64,000 nt of DNA from the NCBI GenBank assembly GCA_947627875.1, contig CANQXS010000004.1:80041-144040 (forward strand), given 5' to 3'. Positions 27,310 to 35,213 of the stretch are shown here, piece by piece (position 1 is the stretch's first letter; the number at the start of each line of letters is the position of its first letter). This DNA is from an uncultured Clostridia bacterium (GTDB lineage: Bacteria; Bacillota; Clostridia; Oscillospirales; Ruminococcaceae). The translations under genes were made by a program, and so were the position numbers. Under the pieces are notes generated by a model. The model searched no databases. It was given only the letters and a program-made list of their open reading frames with translations, and was not told the origin of the DNA.

Positions 27310-29013
27310 CTACCTTTCCTCTAAAAATTCATGAGCTAAAATGAACGCGCCGCTCGAGGTCCAGGTGTACGCCCTGTCTCTGAGACCGTCGCCGGTCAGA
27401 GCGTTGAAGTTCTCGGCAAAGCCGCTTTTTTGGCACATTTTCAGGAATTTTTCCGCGGCAGACCGCGCAAGCCCGACCTCGCCGCAGCGCTTAAGACCGT
27501 CGCAAAGGATAACGGTCGAGGGCGCCCAGATAGGCCCGCGCCAGTAGCCGTCGGGGCGGTAAAGCGTGCTTTCGAGGCTCTCGGTAGCGAAGCCGTGAGG
27601 GCTGATAAATCCTCCGCCTTTAAGGCGCTCGATCATCTTATCACGATATTCCTTCGGGAGCTTTTCGCCGAGTATCAGGGAAAGATACGGCAGCAGGCTT
27701 TTGTTTTCTATTGCCTCGCGGGCGCCGCTTTTGAAGGCGATCGGAAGCCCGTCTTTAAAGCACAGCTTTAAGAACAGTTTTAACAGATCCTCGGATTTTG
27801 ATTTCCACTCCTGCGAGCGCTCAGGCATATTCAGCCGCTCGGCGAGATATGAGAGCGCCTGCATCTGCACTATAAGGAACGCCTGCAGATCCGGCGAGCA
27901 GACCGGCGGAACGGCGGCAAAAACGGTGGAATTATCCCAGCCGGAATCGTTTCCGTGAGCGTATTCCGAAAGACCGTCGCCGTCAAAATCGCGGTAATTC
28001 AGCCACCAAAGGGTCTGCGCCTCGAGCGCGGAATACGCCTCGGAGAGCTGCTCGGCGCTCGGCTCCATTCCTCCGTCGAGCATTTTTAAAAGCGTCCAGC
28101 CGTGGATGGGCGGTTTGACGTAGTTGCGGATTATCTTTGAATCGTTCACGCTGTCGGGGAGCCTGCCGGTCCCGTCGCGGTAATCGAACATTAACATAAA
28201 CTGCTCCCAAGCCGCCTCGGGGTTCTTATACGAGAGCGCAAGCGCGTTGAAGCAGTGGTCCCAGCTCCAGACATTTGTCATGTGATTTTTTGACATCAGC
28301 ATCGCCGGTCGCTTTAAAAAACCGCGCGGCGAAACATAAGCAGACCAGTTTACATACGCCCCTAAAGTTGATAAATCCTCATATTCGTGAGGCATATCGG
28401 GGTAACCGCGCTGAAACTCCGAGAGCTCCTCCGCGACGGTTTTCAGGCATTCGTCGAAGCCGTATTCGGGGCATTTGCGGTCCCACTCCGACGGCGTCTC
28501 CTTTATTACAAGCAAAAATCCGCCCTCGCCGAAGACCCTGAGCCGCGAAAATTCCGACGACTGCTCGCGCCAGCGCTGTTCGAGTTCCGTTTTGCCCGAC
28601 TGCGCCCAAATCGCGAAGCCGGTGTTGTTTTTGTAGCAGTTCACGAAATAGCAGTGCCGCCCGTCGGCGTCGAGCTCGTAAATATAGTCGTAGGGTCCGC
28701 TCTCGGTCATAAAATCGAGGAGGAGCGCGGAGTCCGCAGAGCCGCGTATCAAGAGGGTTTGCGGGTCAGGATAGCAAAAATCGAAGCGATATCCGCCCGA
28801 TTTTAACGCAAGCGAGCCGCCGTCAAGTTCGGCAGCTATGCTTTCGCTCGGCAGAACGATTTTTGCAACGACAGGTGTCGGCGCCGAACCGCTGACCGTC
28901 TTTAAATACAAACCGCGCGTAAGCCTGCCGCCCTGCCAATTATCGGGCAGCTCGGCGACAGCCATATAAGAGCCGAAGCGCGAAAACGGGATTTTTGAGA
29001 TGTCGAATTTCAT
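27310..29013 (-). CDS. GH63/MGH1-like glycoside hydrolase
   Basis: Cytosolic (no signal peptide) alpha-glycosidase-like protein of 567 residues: an N-terminal beta-rich region (about 1-190) and an (alpha/alpha)6 barrel. Barrel motifs are SKNHMTNVWSWDHCFNALA, FMLMFDYRDGTGRLPDSVN, the catalytic-acid region HGNDSGWDNST (Asp), YWRGPIWAP and the C-terminal ENFNALTGDGL containing the second catalytic Glu. These match GH63 and related trehalase-like families. TCGGAGG precedes the ATG. An AraC-type regulator is divergently transcribed, which suggests sugar-inducible control. The next gene in the operon is a broken GH98-like fragment. Substrate unknown. Confidence 0.82.
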   Translation of the reverse strand: MKFDISKIPFSRFGSYMAVAELPDNWQGGRLTRGLYLKTVSGSAPTPVVAKIVLPSESIAAELDGGSLALKSGGYRFDFCYPDPQTLLIRGSADSALLLDFMTESGPYDYIYELDADGRHCYFVNCYKNNTGFAIWAQSGKTELEQRWREQSSEFSRLRVFGEGGFLLVIKETPSEWDRKCPEYGFDECLKTVAEELSEFQRGYPDMPHEYEDLSTLGAYVNWSAYVSPRGFLKRPAMLMSKNHMTNVWSWDHCFNALALSYKNPEAAWEQFMLMFDYRDGTGRLPDSVNDSKIIRNYVKPPIHGWTLLKMLDGGMEPSAEQLSEAYSALEAQTLWWLNYRDFDGDGLSEYAHGNDSGWDNSTVFAAVPPVCSPDLQAFLIVQMQALSYLAERLNMPERSQEWKSKSEDLLKLFLKLCFKDGLPIAFKSGAREAIENKSLLPYLSLILGEKLPKEYRDKMIERLKGGGFISPHGFATESLESTLYRPDGYWRGPIWAPSTVILCDGLKRCGEVGLARSAAEKFLKMCQKSGFAENFNALTGDGLRDRAYTWTSSGAFILAHEFLEER

Positions 29014-29031
29014 AATTGCCTCCGAAACGTC

Positions 29032-29060
29032 TTGATATTGCAGATTCTTTATGATATAAT
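29032..29060 (+). promoter_or_regulatory. Promoter of the AraC regulator gene
   Basis: TTGATA (29032-29037), 17-nt spacer, TATAAT (29055-29060) in a very AT-rich 113-bp divergent region shared with the glycosidase gene. Confidence 0.7.
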
Positions 29061-29126
29061 ATCACAAATAATCATTATAATCTACTGCAATTCTACTCAA
29101 TTCTGATACTATTCTACGGAGGTCAT

Positions 29127-29981
29127 ATGCGCGAGAAACTTCATGAAAAGCTGCGACATACGAGCGGCTATAAGCAGTTTGCGCTGTATCGGCAGCGAAT
29201 GCCGGAGCTTTACCCGTTTACGCCGCTGCACTGGCACAGCGAATTTGAGATAAATTTCATTGTCAGCGGGTGCGCGGACTATATCGTCGGCGACGAAAAA
29301 TTTACCTCGCAGCCGGGCGACATCATCATCTCAGCTCCCAATATTTTACATTCCGCATACCCGCACGGCGAAGTGACGCAGGTTTATGAGGTGTTTTTGT
29401 TTTCGGCGGATATACTTGGGGCGGCTGCGGGCGATCGGTTCTCAAGTGAGATTTTGCTGCCGATAGTCAGCGGAGAAATGCGCATAGATCCGCATATTAC
29501 GCCGCTTCACGCATATTACAGCGAGCTGCGTACATCGGTCGAAAACATAATTTCAGGGGCATTGGGCGACAGCGCCGGTCATGATTTACTGATCAAAAGC
29601 GAGCTGGCGCGGCTGTTTTGGCTGATGCTGGAGGCGGGCGACATCGCAAAACCCGAAAAAAGCAGGGTGACAAGCGAGATTATCCGACCGGCTATCGACT
29701 ATATGAATCTGCATTATACGGAAAACATAACCGTTTCGCAGCTTGCGAAGACGGTCAGCCTGAGCGAGAGCTATTTCATGCAAAAATTCCGCGAAGCCGC
29801 CGGGATCAGCGCGATAGAATACCTCAATCAGATCAGGGTGAGAGCGGTCTGCGCTCAGCTTGCCGGCACAAAAAAGCCCGCTGCCGAGATCGCTTTCGGC
29901 TGCGGGTTCAGAAATCTTGCAAATTTTAACAGGGTGTTCAAGAGTGTGACAGGAAAAACGCCGAGGGAGATGAGAGGGTGA
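29127..29981 (+). CDS. AraC-family transcriptional regulator with cupin sensor domain
   Basis: Sugar-responsive activator type, 284 residues. The N-terminal half is a cupin: HWHSEFEINFIVSG, then GDIIISAPNILHSAYP. The C-terminal ~100 residues are the double helix-turn-helix DNA-binding domain, with ITVSQLAKTVSLSESYFMQ and IAFGCGFRNLANFNRVFK and the closing GKTPREMRG. ACGGAGG precedes the ATG. It is divergent from the GH63-like gene, with which it shares a control region, so it probably regulates that operon. Confidence 0.92.
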   Translation: MREKLHEKLRHTSGYKQFALYRQRMPELYPFTPLHWHSEFEINFIVSGCADYIVGDEKFTSQPGDIIISAPNILHSAYPHGEVTQVYEVFLFSADILGAAAGDRFSSEILLPIVSGEMRIDPHITPLHAYYSELRTSVENIISGALGDSAGHDLLIKSELARLFWLMLEAGDIAKPEKSRVTSEIIRPAIDYMNLHYTENITVSQLAKTVSLSESYFMQKFREAAGISAIEYLNQIRVRAVCAQLAGTKKPAAEIAFGCGFRNLANFNRVFKSVTGKTPREMRG

Positions 29982-30131
29982 GGATTTTTCTTGATTTGCG
30001 CTTATCAGTCGTAAATCGACCCGCTCATTCTTCCAAATTGCATGAATGGGCGGGTATTTGGATTTTTGGTTGCTGAGCGCCGAATCTTTTGTCGTTCTCA
30101 TCTCAATCAAGAACACTGAACGATCAAAAAG

Positions 30132-30202
30132 TCTGCCGATGCCGGCTCGGCAGAAATCTCTTTTAAATCCGTCTCAAAAAAATCCCCCTCAGAGAGGGGG
30201 AT
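30132..30202. terminator. Two hairpins downstream of the AraC gene and the remnant
   Basis: TCTGCCGATGCCGGCTCGGCAGA (30132-30154, written here with its loop in two arms TCTGCCGA and TCGGCAGA) and ATCCCCCTCAGAGAGGGGGAT (30182-30202). The second has a strong stem with A/T flanks and can end leftward transcripts of the BlaI-LRR unit. Confidence 0.6.
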
Positions 30203-30246
30203 AAAATCTGCAAGCCGTCTGGATAACCGTCTTGCCTTTTTAAACT

Positions 30247-30429
30247 CTACCGTTCCGTTTCTGTTTCGGCAGAAGCAACCGTAACGGGGTTGGTCGAATA
30301 ATTTATCAGACGGAAAACGTAATCGCCGCTGTCGGGTATATCAAATTCCACATCGCAGTCGCTCAGCCTACCCTTTTTAAACACAGATTTCAGGCGCTTT
30401 TCAACTTGTGCTTCTGTAAATCTTTTTTG
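30247..30429 (-). pseudogene. Short protein remnant of unknown family
   Basis: The frame reads RFTEAQVEKRLKSVFKKG, then DVEFDIPDSGDYVFRLINYS and ends ETETER-stop at 30247. A nearby upstream ATG (in AATGTCAAAAAAG) is in a different frame, so the start appears lost by a shift in the A run. The VEF-IPDSGDYVFRLINYST pattern looks like the end of a secreted beta-sandwich protein. No family could be named. Confidence 0.35.
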
Positions 30430-30450
30430 ACATTATTAAACCATTCTTTC

Positions 30451-31782
30451 TTAATCTAAATCTATGACATCTATCAGCAAAACATTGCCGGTGTTTGAAA
30501 GCCATTCCTCGTCCTTTTCGATTGCCGCCCACTGATCGTGCGTACCTTTGAACAAAATCTTTTCAACCGAGCCTCCGTGAGAATCTATCGCGCTTATTGC
30601 CGCCTTTTCTATCTTTTCGAGACTTGCGGGAAGCAAGATCTCGTCTATCCTTTCAAAATCCGATACTGCGTGGCTTTTCAGAAGAGTCACGCCCTCGGGG
30701 ATAGAGACCCTGTCTGCGTCGGTATTTGCGTAAGCGAAAGGCCCGATGATTTTAATGCTTTCGTCGGTCGGTACGCTGTCGGGGTCCGGTGCAAGAATCA
30801 GCTCGCCCGTTTCGCGCACGATAATGCAGTTGTTCGAACTGTAATATACCGAATTTTCCTCGCTGACGGTTATTTCGGAGATCCCGCCGTTATCGGAAAA
30901 AACGTATTTCCCGCCGAAAGCCTCAAAGCCGATCTCGGTAACGTGAGACGGAATATATACGCTTGCGATATCGGTACCCAAAAAAGCTCGGCTGCCGATT
31001 TTTTCAAGGCTATCGGGCAATTCTATTTCGGTCAGCGGGTTTCCCAAAAACGCATTCGAGCCGATTTCTTTAATTCCGCTCGGCAGAATAATTTCTTCAA
31101 GCCTTGCTATATCGAAAGCGGATTTCGAAACGGTTTTAATGCTTTTCGGCAGCTCGATGTGCCTGAGCGAATTGCAGACGTTAAACGCATATTCGCCTAT
31201 TGACTCGACTCCGTCGGGCAGCACAACGCTCTCAAGCAGTGTGCAGCGGGTGAACATATACGCGGGAATCACGGTCAGGTTTTCGGGCAATGTTACTTCG
31301 GCGAGCTTTGAGCATTCCTCAAAAAGATGCACGCCTAAATTTTCAATACTTTTTGGCAAAATCGCTCTTTCGAGCTTCTCGCATTTATAAAAAGCATAGT
31401 CCTCGATGATCCTGACGCTGTTCGGAACGGCAATCTCGGTTATCGATGTGCCGGCAAAGGCGCTTTCTCGGATAACCTCAACGGTATCGGGAATCGTCAC
31501 CGATGTAATTTCGGATTTAAATCTGAACGCCCGCTCGCTGATCTCTTTTATCGGCACGCCTTTATATTCTGCGGGAATTATAATATCCGTTCCCTCATAG
31601 CTGCCTATCCCCGTGACGGTGTAGCTGCTTCCGTCGCCGCTCAATTCCATTGCGAGAACTTTTTCGCCGCCGTCGCTGACGCCGACCTCCTTTTGAGGAT
31701 GACTTTGTAAATAAACAAAGAGGGAAATAAAAGCGGCAAGAAGTACAAACCCTAAAACAAAACTCGGAATATATTTTTTCAT
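30451..31782 (-). CDS. Membrane-anchored BspA-type leucine-rich repeat protein
   Basis: 443 residues with a single N-terminal hydrophobic segment (about 6-25) acting as anchor or uncleaved signal, then an extracellular array of roughly a dozen BspA/LRR_5 repeats of about 23 residues. Typical units contain IPDTVEVIRESAFAGTSI, KSIENLGVHLFEECSKL and SHVTEIGFEAFGGKY. It starts 14 nt after the BlaI-type repressor stop, so it is the operon partner. BlaI genes normally pair with the M56 protease-sensor BlaR1, but no HExxH or four-helix sensor domain is present here. Surface binding is the usual role of such repeats; the ligand is unknown. Confidence 0.85.
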   Translation of the reverse strand: MKKYIPSFVLGFVLLAAFISLFVYLQSHPQKEVGVSDGGEKVLAMELSGDGSSYTVTGIGSYEGTDIIIPAEYKGVPIKEISERAFRFKSEITSVTIPDTVEVIRESAFAGTSITEIAVPNSVRIIEDYAFYKCEKLERAILPKSIENLGVHLFEECSKLAEVTLPENLTVIPAYMFTRCTLLESVVLPDGVESIGEYAFNVCNSLRHIELPKSIKTVSKSAFDIARLEEIILPSGIKEIGSNAFLGNPLTEIELPDSLEKIGSRAFLGTDIASVYIPSHVTEIGFEAFGGKYVFSDNGGISEITVSEENSVYYSSNNCIIVRETGELILAPDPDSVPTDESIKIIGPFAYANTDADRVSIPEGVTLLKSHAVSDFERIDEILLPASLEKIEKAAISAIDSHGGSVEKILFKGTHDQWAAIEKDEEWLSNTGNVLLIDVIDLD

Positions 31783-31796
31783 AATCGCTCCTTACG

Positions 31797-32219
31797 TTAT
31801 CGCGCCCCGCTGCTTCCGACCGCCGGAAGTCCGGAGATATCGGTATTGAGTTTATCGGCGATTTCCAGTTTGTCTACGAGCTTTTTGAGATTCTCGATTT
31901 CGGAGCGGCTCAGCTTTTTGCCGTCTAAAAGCGCAGCGAAAAGCCCGTCGACAGAGCCCTCAAACATCTTGTCTATAAGCTCGTTGGTTCTTTCGTCCTG
32001 GATCTCCTTCTTCGATACCTTTGCCCTACAGATAAAATTCGGTTCGATTCGCTCAATGACGCCTCTTTTTACGCACCTCTTTATAAGAGTGTAGGTCGTA
32101 TTGATGTTCCAACCTTCTTCTTTTGCCAAAACTTCGGCTATGTGCTTTGCGCCGCATTCACCGTCGCGCCATAAAACCTTCATTACCTTAAGCTCGGCAT
32201 CGGGGATTCTTTCTTCCAA
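31797..32219 (-). CDS. BlaI/MecI/CopY-family transcriptional repressor
   Basis: Winged-helix repressor, 140 residues from TTG at 32219. The family motifs IPDAELKVMKVLWRDGE and NINTTYTLIKRCVKRGVIER are clear, followed by a helical dimerisation region with LDGKKLSRSEIENLKKLVD. The TTG is chosen because AAGGAGG lies 8 nt upstream; a longer GTG start at 32252 has no site. Two TACTAC-type operators overlap the promoter, so the gene is probably autoregulated. In most relatives a BlaR1-type protease relieves repression by cleavage; none is encoded next to this gene. Confidence 0.9.
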   Translation of the reverse strand: MEERIPDAELKVMKVLWRDGECGAKHIAEVLAKEEGWNINTTYTLIKRCVKRGVIERIEPNFICRAKVSKKEIQDERTNELIDKMFEGSVDGLFAALLDGKKLSRSEIENLKKLVDKLEIADKLNTDISGLPAVGSSGAR

Positions 32220-32259
32220 AGTCCTGACCTCCTTTATCGGATCTGTAATCACGGTTATA

Positions 32260-32303
32260 TACTACACCCGTAGTATGGACTTGTCAATACTACATTTGTA
32301 TTA
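32260..32303 (-). promoter_or_regulatory. BlaI-type operators overlapping the promoter
   Basis: Two dyads, TACTACACCCGTAGTA (32260-32275) and TACTACATTTGTATTA (32288-32303), match BlaI/MecI operators (TACTAC...GTAGTA). They are 28 bp apart centre to centre. Between and across them the reverse strand has TTGACA, a 17-nt spacer and TAGTAT, so bound repressor would block RNA polymerase. Confidence 0.88.
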
Positions 32304-32382
32304 TTAACAGAAAATTTACAATTCGTTCTGCACATCGGCAGACCGAAAACCAGAATAACAGCGGAAAGACAGCAAACAAAAA

Positions 32383-32418
32383 GCTACGGAGCCGAAAAAT
32401 CGGCTCCGCCTGCTTTTT
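32383..32418. terminator. Terminator of the NlpC/P60-like gene
   Basis: CGGAGCCGA and TCGGCTCCG around AAAAA form a stable stem with T and A runs on both sides, just beyond the leftward stop. Confidence 0.8.
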
Positions 32419-32453
32419 ATGAAAATGAAAGTAAGGAGGAATGAGATGATGTC

Positions 32454-33182
32454 TTAATTAACCGACGGGCGTATTCCCGTCACAAACCGCGAGGTCCAGT
32501 AGCCTGTGGTGATGTTCGCGGTCTTAACCGCTTCTCCGGGCTTCGGCGCGTAAACTATAAGTCCGCCGCCGGCATATATCCCGCAGAAGCTCGCCTCTTC
32601 GCCGGGCTCGGCTGAGAAGTATACTATATCTCCCGAGGAAAGGTCGGAATAGGCGATTTTTTCTCCCGCTTCGACCTGGTCCTTAACGAGTCTCGGGAAG
32701 TCTATTCCCGCAGCCGTTACGCAGTAGTAAACGAGGCCAGAAGCGTCGAAGCCCTTTTCTGGTGAGCTTCCGCCCGATTCAAACTTAACTCCGAGCTGAG
32801 CGGCCGCGGTGTCGATTATCGTCTGGGCTATATGAACCGGGAGCGCTTCCGAAACGACCTCGGCGGGCTCGGTCACCTCGGGTTCAGTGACCTCGGGCTC
32901 GGTTGCCGCAGGTTCGGTGACTTCGGGTTCGGTAACCTCAGGCTCCTCGGTAACGGGAGCTTCGGTCTCGGGCGCCTCGGTTTCGGGCGGAAGAGTCTGC
33001 TCCGGTTCGGTAGTCGCTTCGCCGGGCGCTACGTCGCTTATTGCGGGAACGCTGCCCGCGGTAGTCTGATCTTTGGTAATTTCGGAATTCTGCTTTTCGG
33101 CTGCGCCGCAGGCGGCGAGCATCGCGCAGATAAGTATTCCCGCTATAATTGAATTGATAATGCTGAGCTTGCATTTTTTCAT
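32454..33182 (-). CDS. NlpC/P60-like lipoprotein lacking catalytic residues
   Basis: 242 residues: lipoprotein signal (lipobox LAAC near residue 25), a Glu/Thr/Pro-rich spacer of EVTEPEVTEP-like repeats (about 55-110), and a C-terminal NlpC/P60 fold (about 118-242). The active-site consensus DCSGLV reads FDASGLVYY, a Cys-to-Ala change with a GCT codon. The HVGIY histidine is replaced (FCGIYAGG), and IHAP reads VYAP. All three expected catalytic positions are therefore altered. It is probably a surface peptidoglycan-binding or scaffold protein rather than an endopeptidase. The start has GGGGG rather than a perfect Shine-Dalgarno site. It stands alone. Confidence 0.85.
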   Translation of the reverse strand: MKKCKLSIINSIIAGILICAMLAACGAAEKQNSEITKDQTTAGSVPAISDVAPGEATTEPEQTLPPETEAPETEAPVTEEPEVTEPEVTEPAATEPEVTEPEVTEPAEVVSEALPVHIAQTIIDTAAAQLGVKFESGGSSPEKGFDASGLVYYCVTAAGIDFPRLVKDQVEAGEKIAYSDLSSGDIVYFSAEPGEEASFCGIYAGGGLIVYAPKPGEAVKTANITTGYWTSRFVTGIRPSVN

Positions 33183-33213
33183 TTTTGTAACCCCCTTCTT
33201 AAACTGTGATTAT

Positions 33214-33242
33214 ATTATAGCGCCTGAAATCGCGCAATTCAA
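33214..33242 (-). promoter_or_regulatory. Promoter of the NlpC/P60-like lipoprotein gene
   Basis: TTGAAT (33237-33242), 17-nt spacer, TATAAT (33214-33219) on the reverse strand. Confidence 0.75.
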
Positions 33243-33312
33243 GAACAGAGCGATTACAAATGGTTACGGTTTGATTACAGTTTGCGGGAAAATAATTACG
33301 AAAAAATTACAG

Positions 33313-33354
33313 ATAAAAAAGCGGCGGGAGAGGTAATCTCTCCGCCGCTTGAAA
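33313..33354 (-). terminator. Terminator of glmS
   Basis: AAAGCGGCGGAGAG-like arms (AAGCGGCGG and CCGCCGCTT with GAGAG/CTCTC inside) form a long stem around ATTAC, followed on the reverse strand by TTTTTTATC. It is positioned directly after the glmS stop. Confidence 0.85.
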
Positions 33355-33362
33355 GCGATATA

Positions 33363-35201
33363 TTATTCCACCGTTACGCTTTTGGCAAGGTTTCTCGGCT
33401 TATCGACGTCGAGACCCTTCGCGCAGCTCACATAGTAGCCCATAAGCTGGAGCGGAACGACCGCAAGGCTTGCCAAAAACAGGTGATCGGTATTCGGAAT
33501 ATAAACCGTGAAGTCTGCAAGGTCTTCTATTCCGTAGTTGCCGTAGCAGGTGAGCCCCATAAGATACGCGCCGCGGCTCTTTACCTCGACCATATTGCTC
33601 ACAGTCTTTTCATAAAGCTCCTGCTGAGTAAGAACGCTGATAACAAGAGTGCCGTCCTCTATAAGGCTTATCGGACCGTGTTTCAGCTCGCCGGCGGCAT
33701 AGGCTTCGGAATGGATATAGCTTATCTCCTTCATCTTGAGGCTTCCCTCGAGGCAGACGGCGTAGTCTATTCCCCTGCCGATGAAGAAGGCGTCTTTTAC
33801 GGCGGCAAACTTCGCCGCGAACCACTGTATCCTCTCCTTGTCTTCAAGTATCTTTTCTATCTTTTTGGGAAGAGTCTCGAGCTCGGCAGTGAGTCTGAGA
33901 TACTCTTCCTCCGAAATTTCGCCCCTCACATAAGCAAACTGAATGGCGAGCATATACCCCGCGGCAAGCTGGCAGCTGTATGCTTTTGTCGTTGCGACGG
34001 ATATTTCGGGACCGGCGAGGGTATAGAACACGCTGTCGGCCTCTCTTGCTATGCTCGACCCGACTACGTTCACGATGCCGAGGGTCTTGCAGCCGCGCTG
34101 TCTTGCCATTTTCAGCGCCGCAAGGCTGTCGGCGGTCTCGCCCGACTGGCTTATTACTATAACGAGGCAGTCTTCGCGGAGCTTCATTTTTCTGTATCTG
34201 AATTCCGAGGCGAGCTCGACTCTGACCTGAACCGAAGTGAGCTCCTCAAAGACGTATTGCAGCGCCATTCCGACGTGATATGCCGAGCCGCAGGCTACTA
34301 TATATATCTGCCTGAGGTTTTCTATGTCTTCGTTTTTTATCCCCACCGACGAAAGGTCTATCCTTCCGTCCTTCACGAGGGAGTTTATCGTGTCGCGGAC
34401 AGCCTTGGGCTGCTCGTGAATCTCTTTGAGCATAAAATGCTCGTAGCCGGCTTTTTCGGCGGCTTCGGCGTCCCACTTTATCTCGGTCGGTTCCTTCTGT
34501 ATCTCTTCGCGGTCGATGTTGTAGAAGGTAACCTCGCCCTTTTTCAGCTTCGCTATCTCGAGGTCGCCGACATAATATACGCTCCTCGTGTATTTGAGAA
34601 TCGCGGGGACGTCGGAGGCTACATAGCTCTCGCCGTCGGCGATCCCTATTATCATCGGGCTGTCCTTGCGGATAGCGTATATCTCCTCGGGGCAGTCGGC
34701 AAACATAAGCTCCATCGCGTATGAGCCGCGGATTCTGGTCATCGCGCGGGCAAGGGCGTCGACAGGTCCGAGATTATACTTTTTATAGTAGTAGTCGACA
34801 AGCTTTACGCCGACCTCGGTATCGGTCTGGCTCTTGAAGGTATAGCCGTTTTTGGTGAGCTTTTCCTTAAGCTCCTGATAGTTTTCGATTATTCCGTTAT
34901 GTACTCCGATGACGTTCTGGTCGTCGCTCGAAAGCGGGTGGGCGTTAGTCACCGAGGGCTCGCCGTGGGTCGCCCAGCGGGTATGACCTATTCCGCAGGT
35001 TCCTTCGACAGCCTCGCCCTCGTTGGTCATCTCCCTGAGTATTTTAAGCTTGCCCTTAGCCTTTACTATCTCCGCAGGGGCGGTGCCGTTCCTTACGGCT
35101 AAGCCCGCAGAATCGTAGCCGCGGTATTCAAGCTTTGAAAGCCCGTCTAAAAGTATCGGCGCAGCCTGTTTTTTTCCGGTGAATCCGACTATTCCGCACA
35201 T
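33363..35201 (-). CDS. glmS: Glutamine-fructose-6-phosphate aminotransferase
   Basis: Makes glucosamine-6-phosphate from fructose-6-phosphate and glutamine, the entry step to UDP-GlcNAc. The 612-residue protein starts MCGIVGFTG, placing the nucleophile Cys at position 2. The glutaminase domain has the GYDSAG and CGIGHTRWATHG motifs. Two SIS domains follow (ACGSAYHVGM and VISQSGETADSL), and it ends with the conserved KPRNLAKSVTVE. AAGGGGG lies before the ATG. It starts 12 nt after glmM, forming a two-gene precursor operon. No glmS ribozyme is present in the short gap, so control must occur at the glmM promoter or otherwise. Confidence 0.97.
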   Translation of the reverse strand: MCGIVGFTGKKQAAPILLDGLSKLEYRGYDSAGLAVRNGTAPAEIVKAKGKLKILREMTNEGEAVEGTCGIGHTRWATHGEPSVTNAHPLSSDDQNVIGVHNGIIENYQELKEKLTKNGYTFKSQTDTEVGVKLVDYYYKKYNLGPVDALARAMTRIRGSYAMELMFADCPEEIYAIRKDSPMIIGIADGESYVASDVPAILKYTRSVYYVGDLEIAKLKKGEVTFYNIDREEIQKEPTEIKWDAEAAEKAGYEHFMLKEIHEQPKAVRDTINSLVKDGRIDLSSVGIKNEDIENLRQIYIVACGSAYHVGMALQYVFEELTSVQVRVELASEFRYRKMKLREDCLVIVISQSGETADSLAALKMARQRGCKTLGIVNVVGSSIAREADSVFYTLAGPEISVATTKAYSCQLAAGYMLAIQFAYVRGEISEEEYLRLTAELETLPKKIEKILEDKERIQWFAAKFAAVKDAFFIGRGIDYAVCLEGSLKMKEISYIHSEAYAAGELKHGPISLIEDGTLVISVLTQQELYEKTVSNMVEVKSRGAYLMGLTCYGNYGIEDLADFTVYIPNTDHLFLASLAVVPLQLMGYYVSCAKGLDVDKPRNLAKSVTVE

Positions 35202-35213
35202 ATCATTTCCCCC

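Noticed and set aside
35202..35213. glmS ribozyme
   Set aside because: glmS starts 12 nt after glmM, leaving no room for the ribozyme of about 150 nt.
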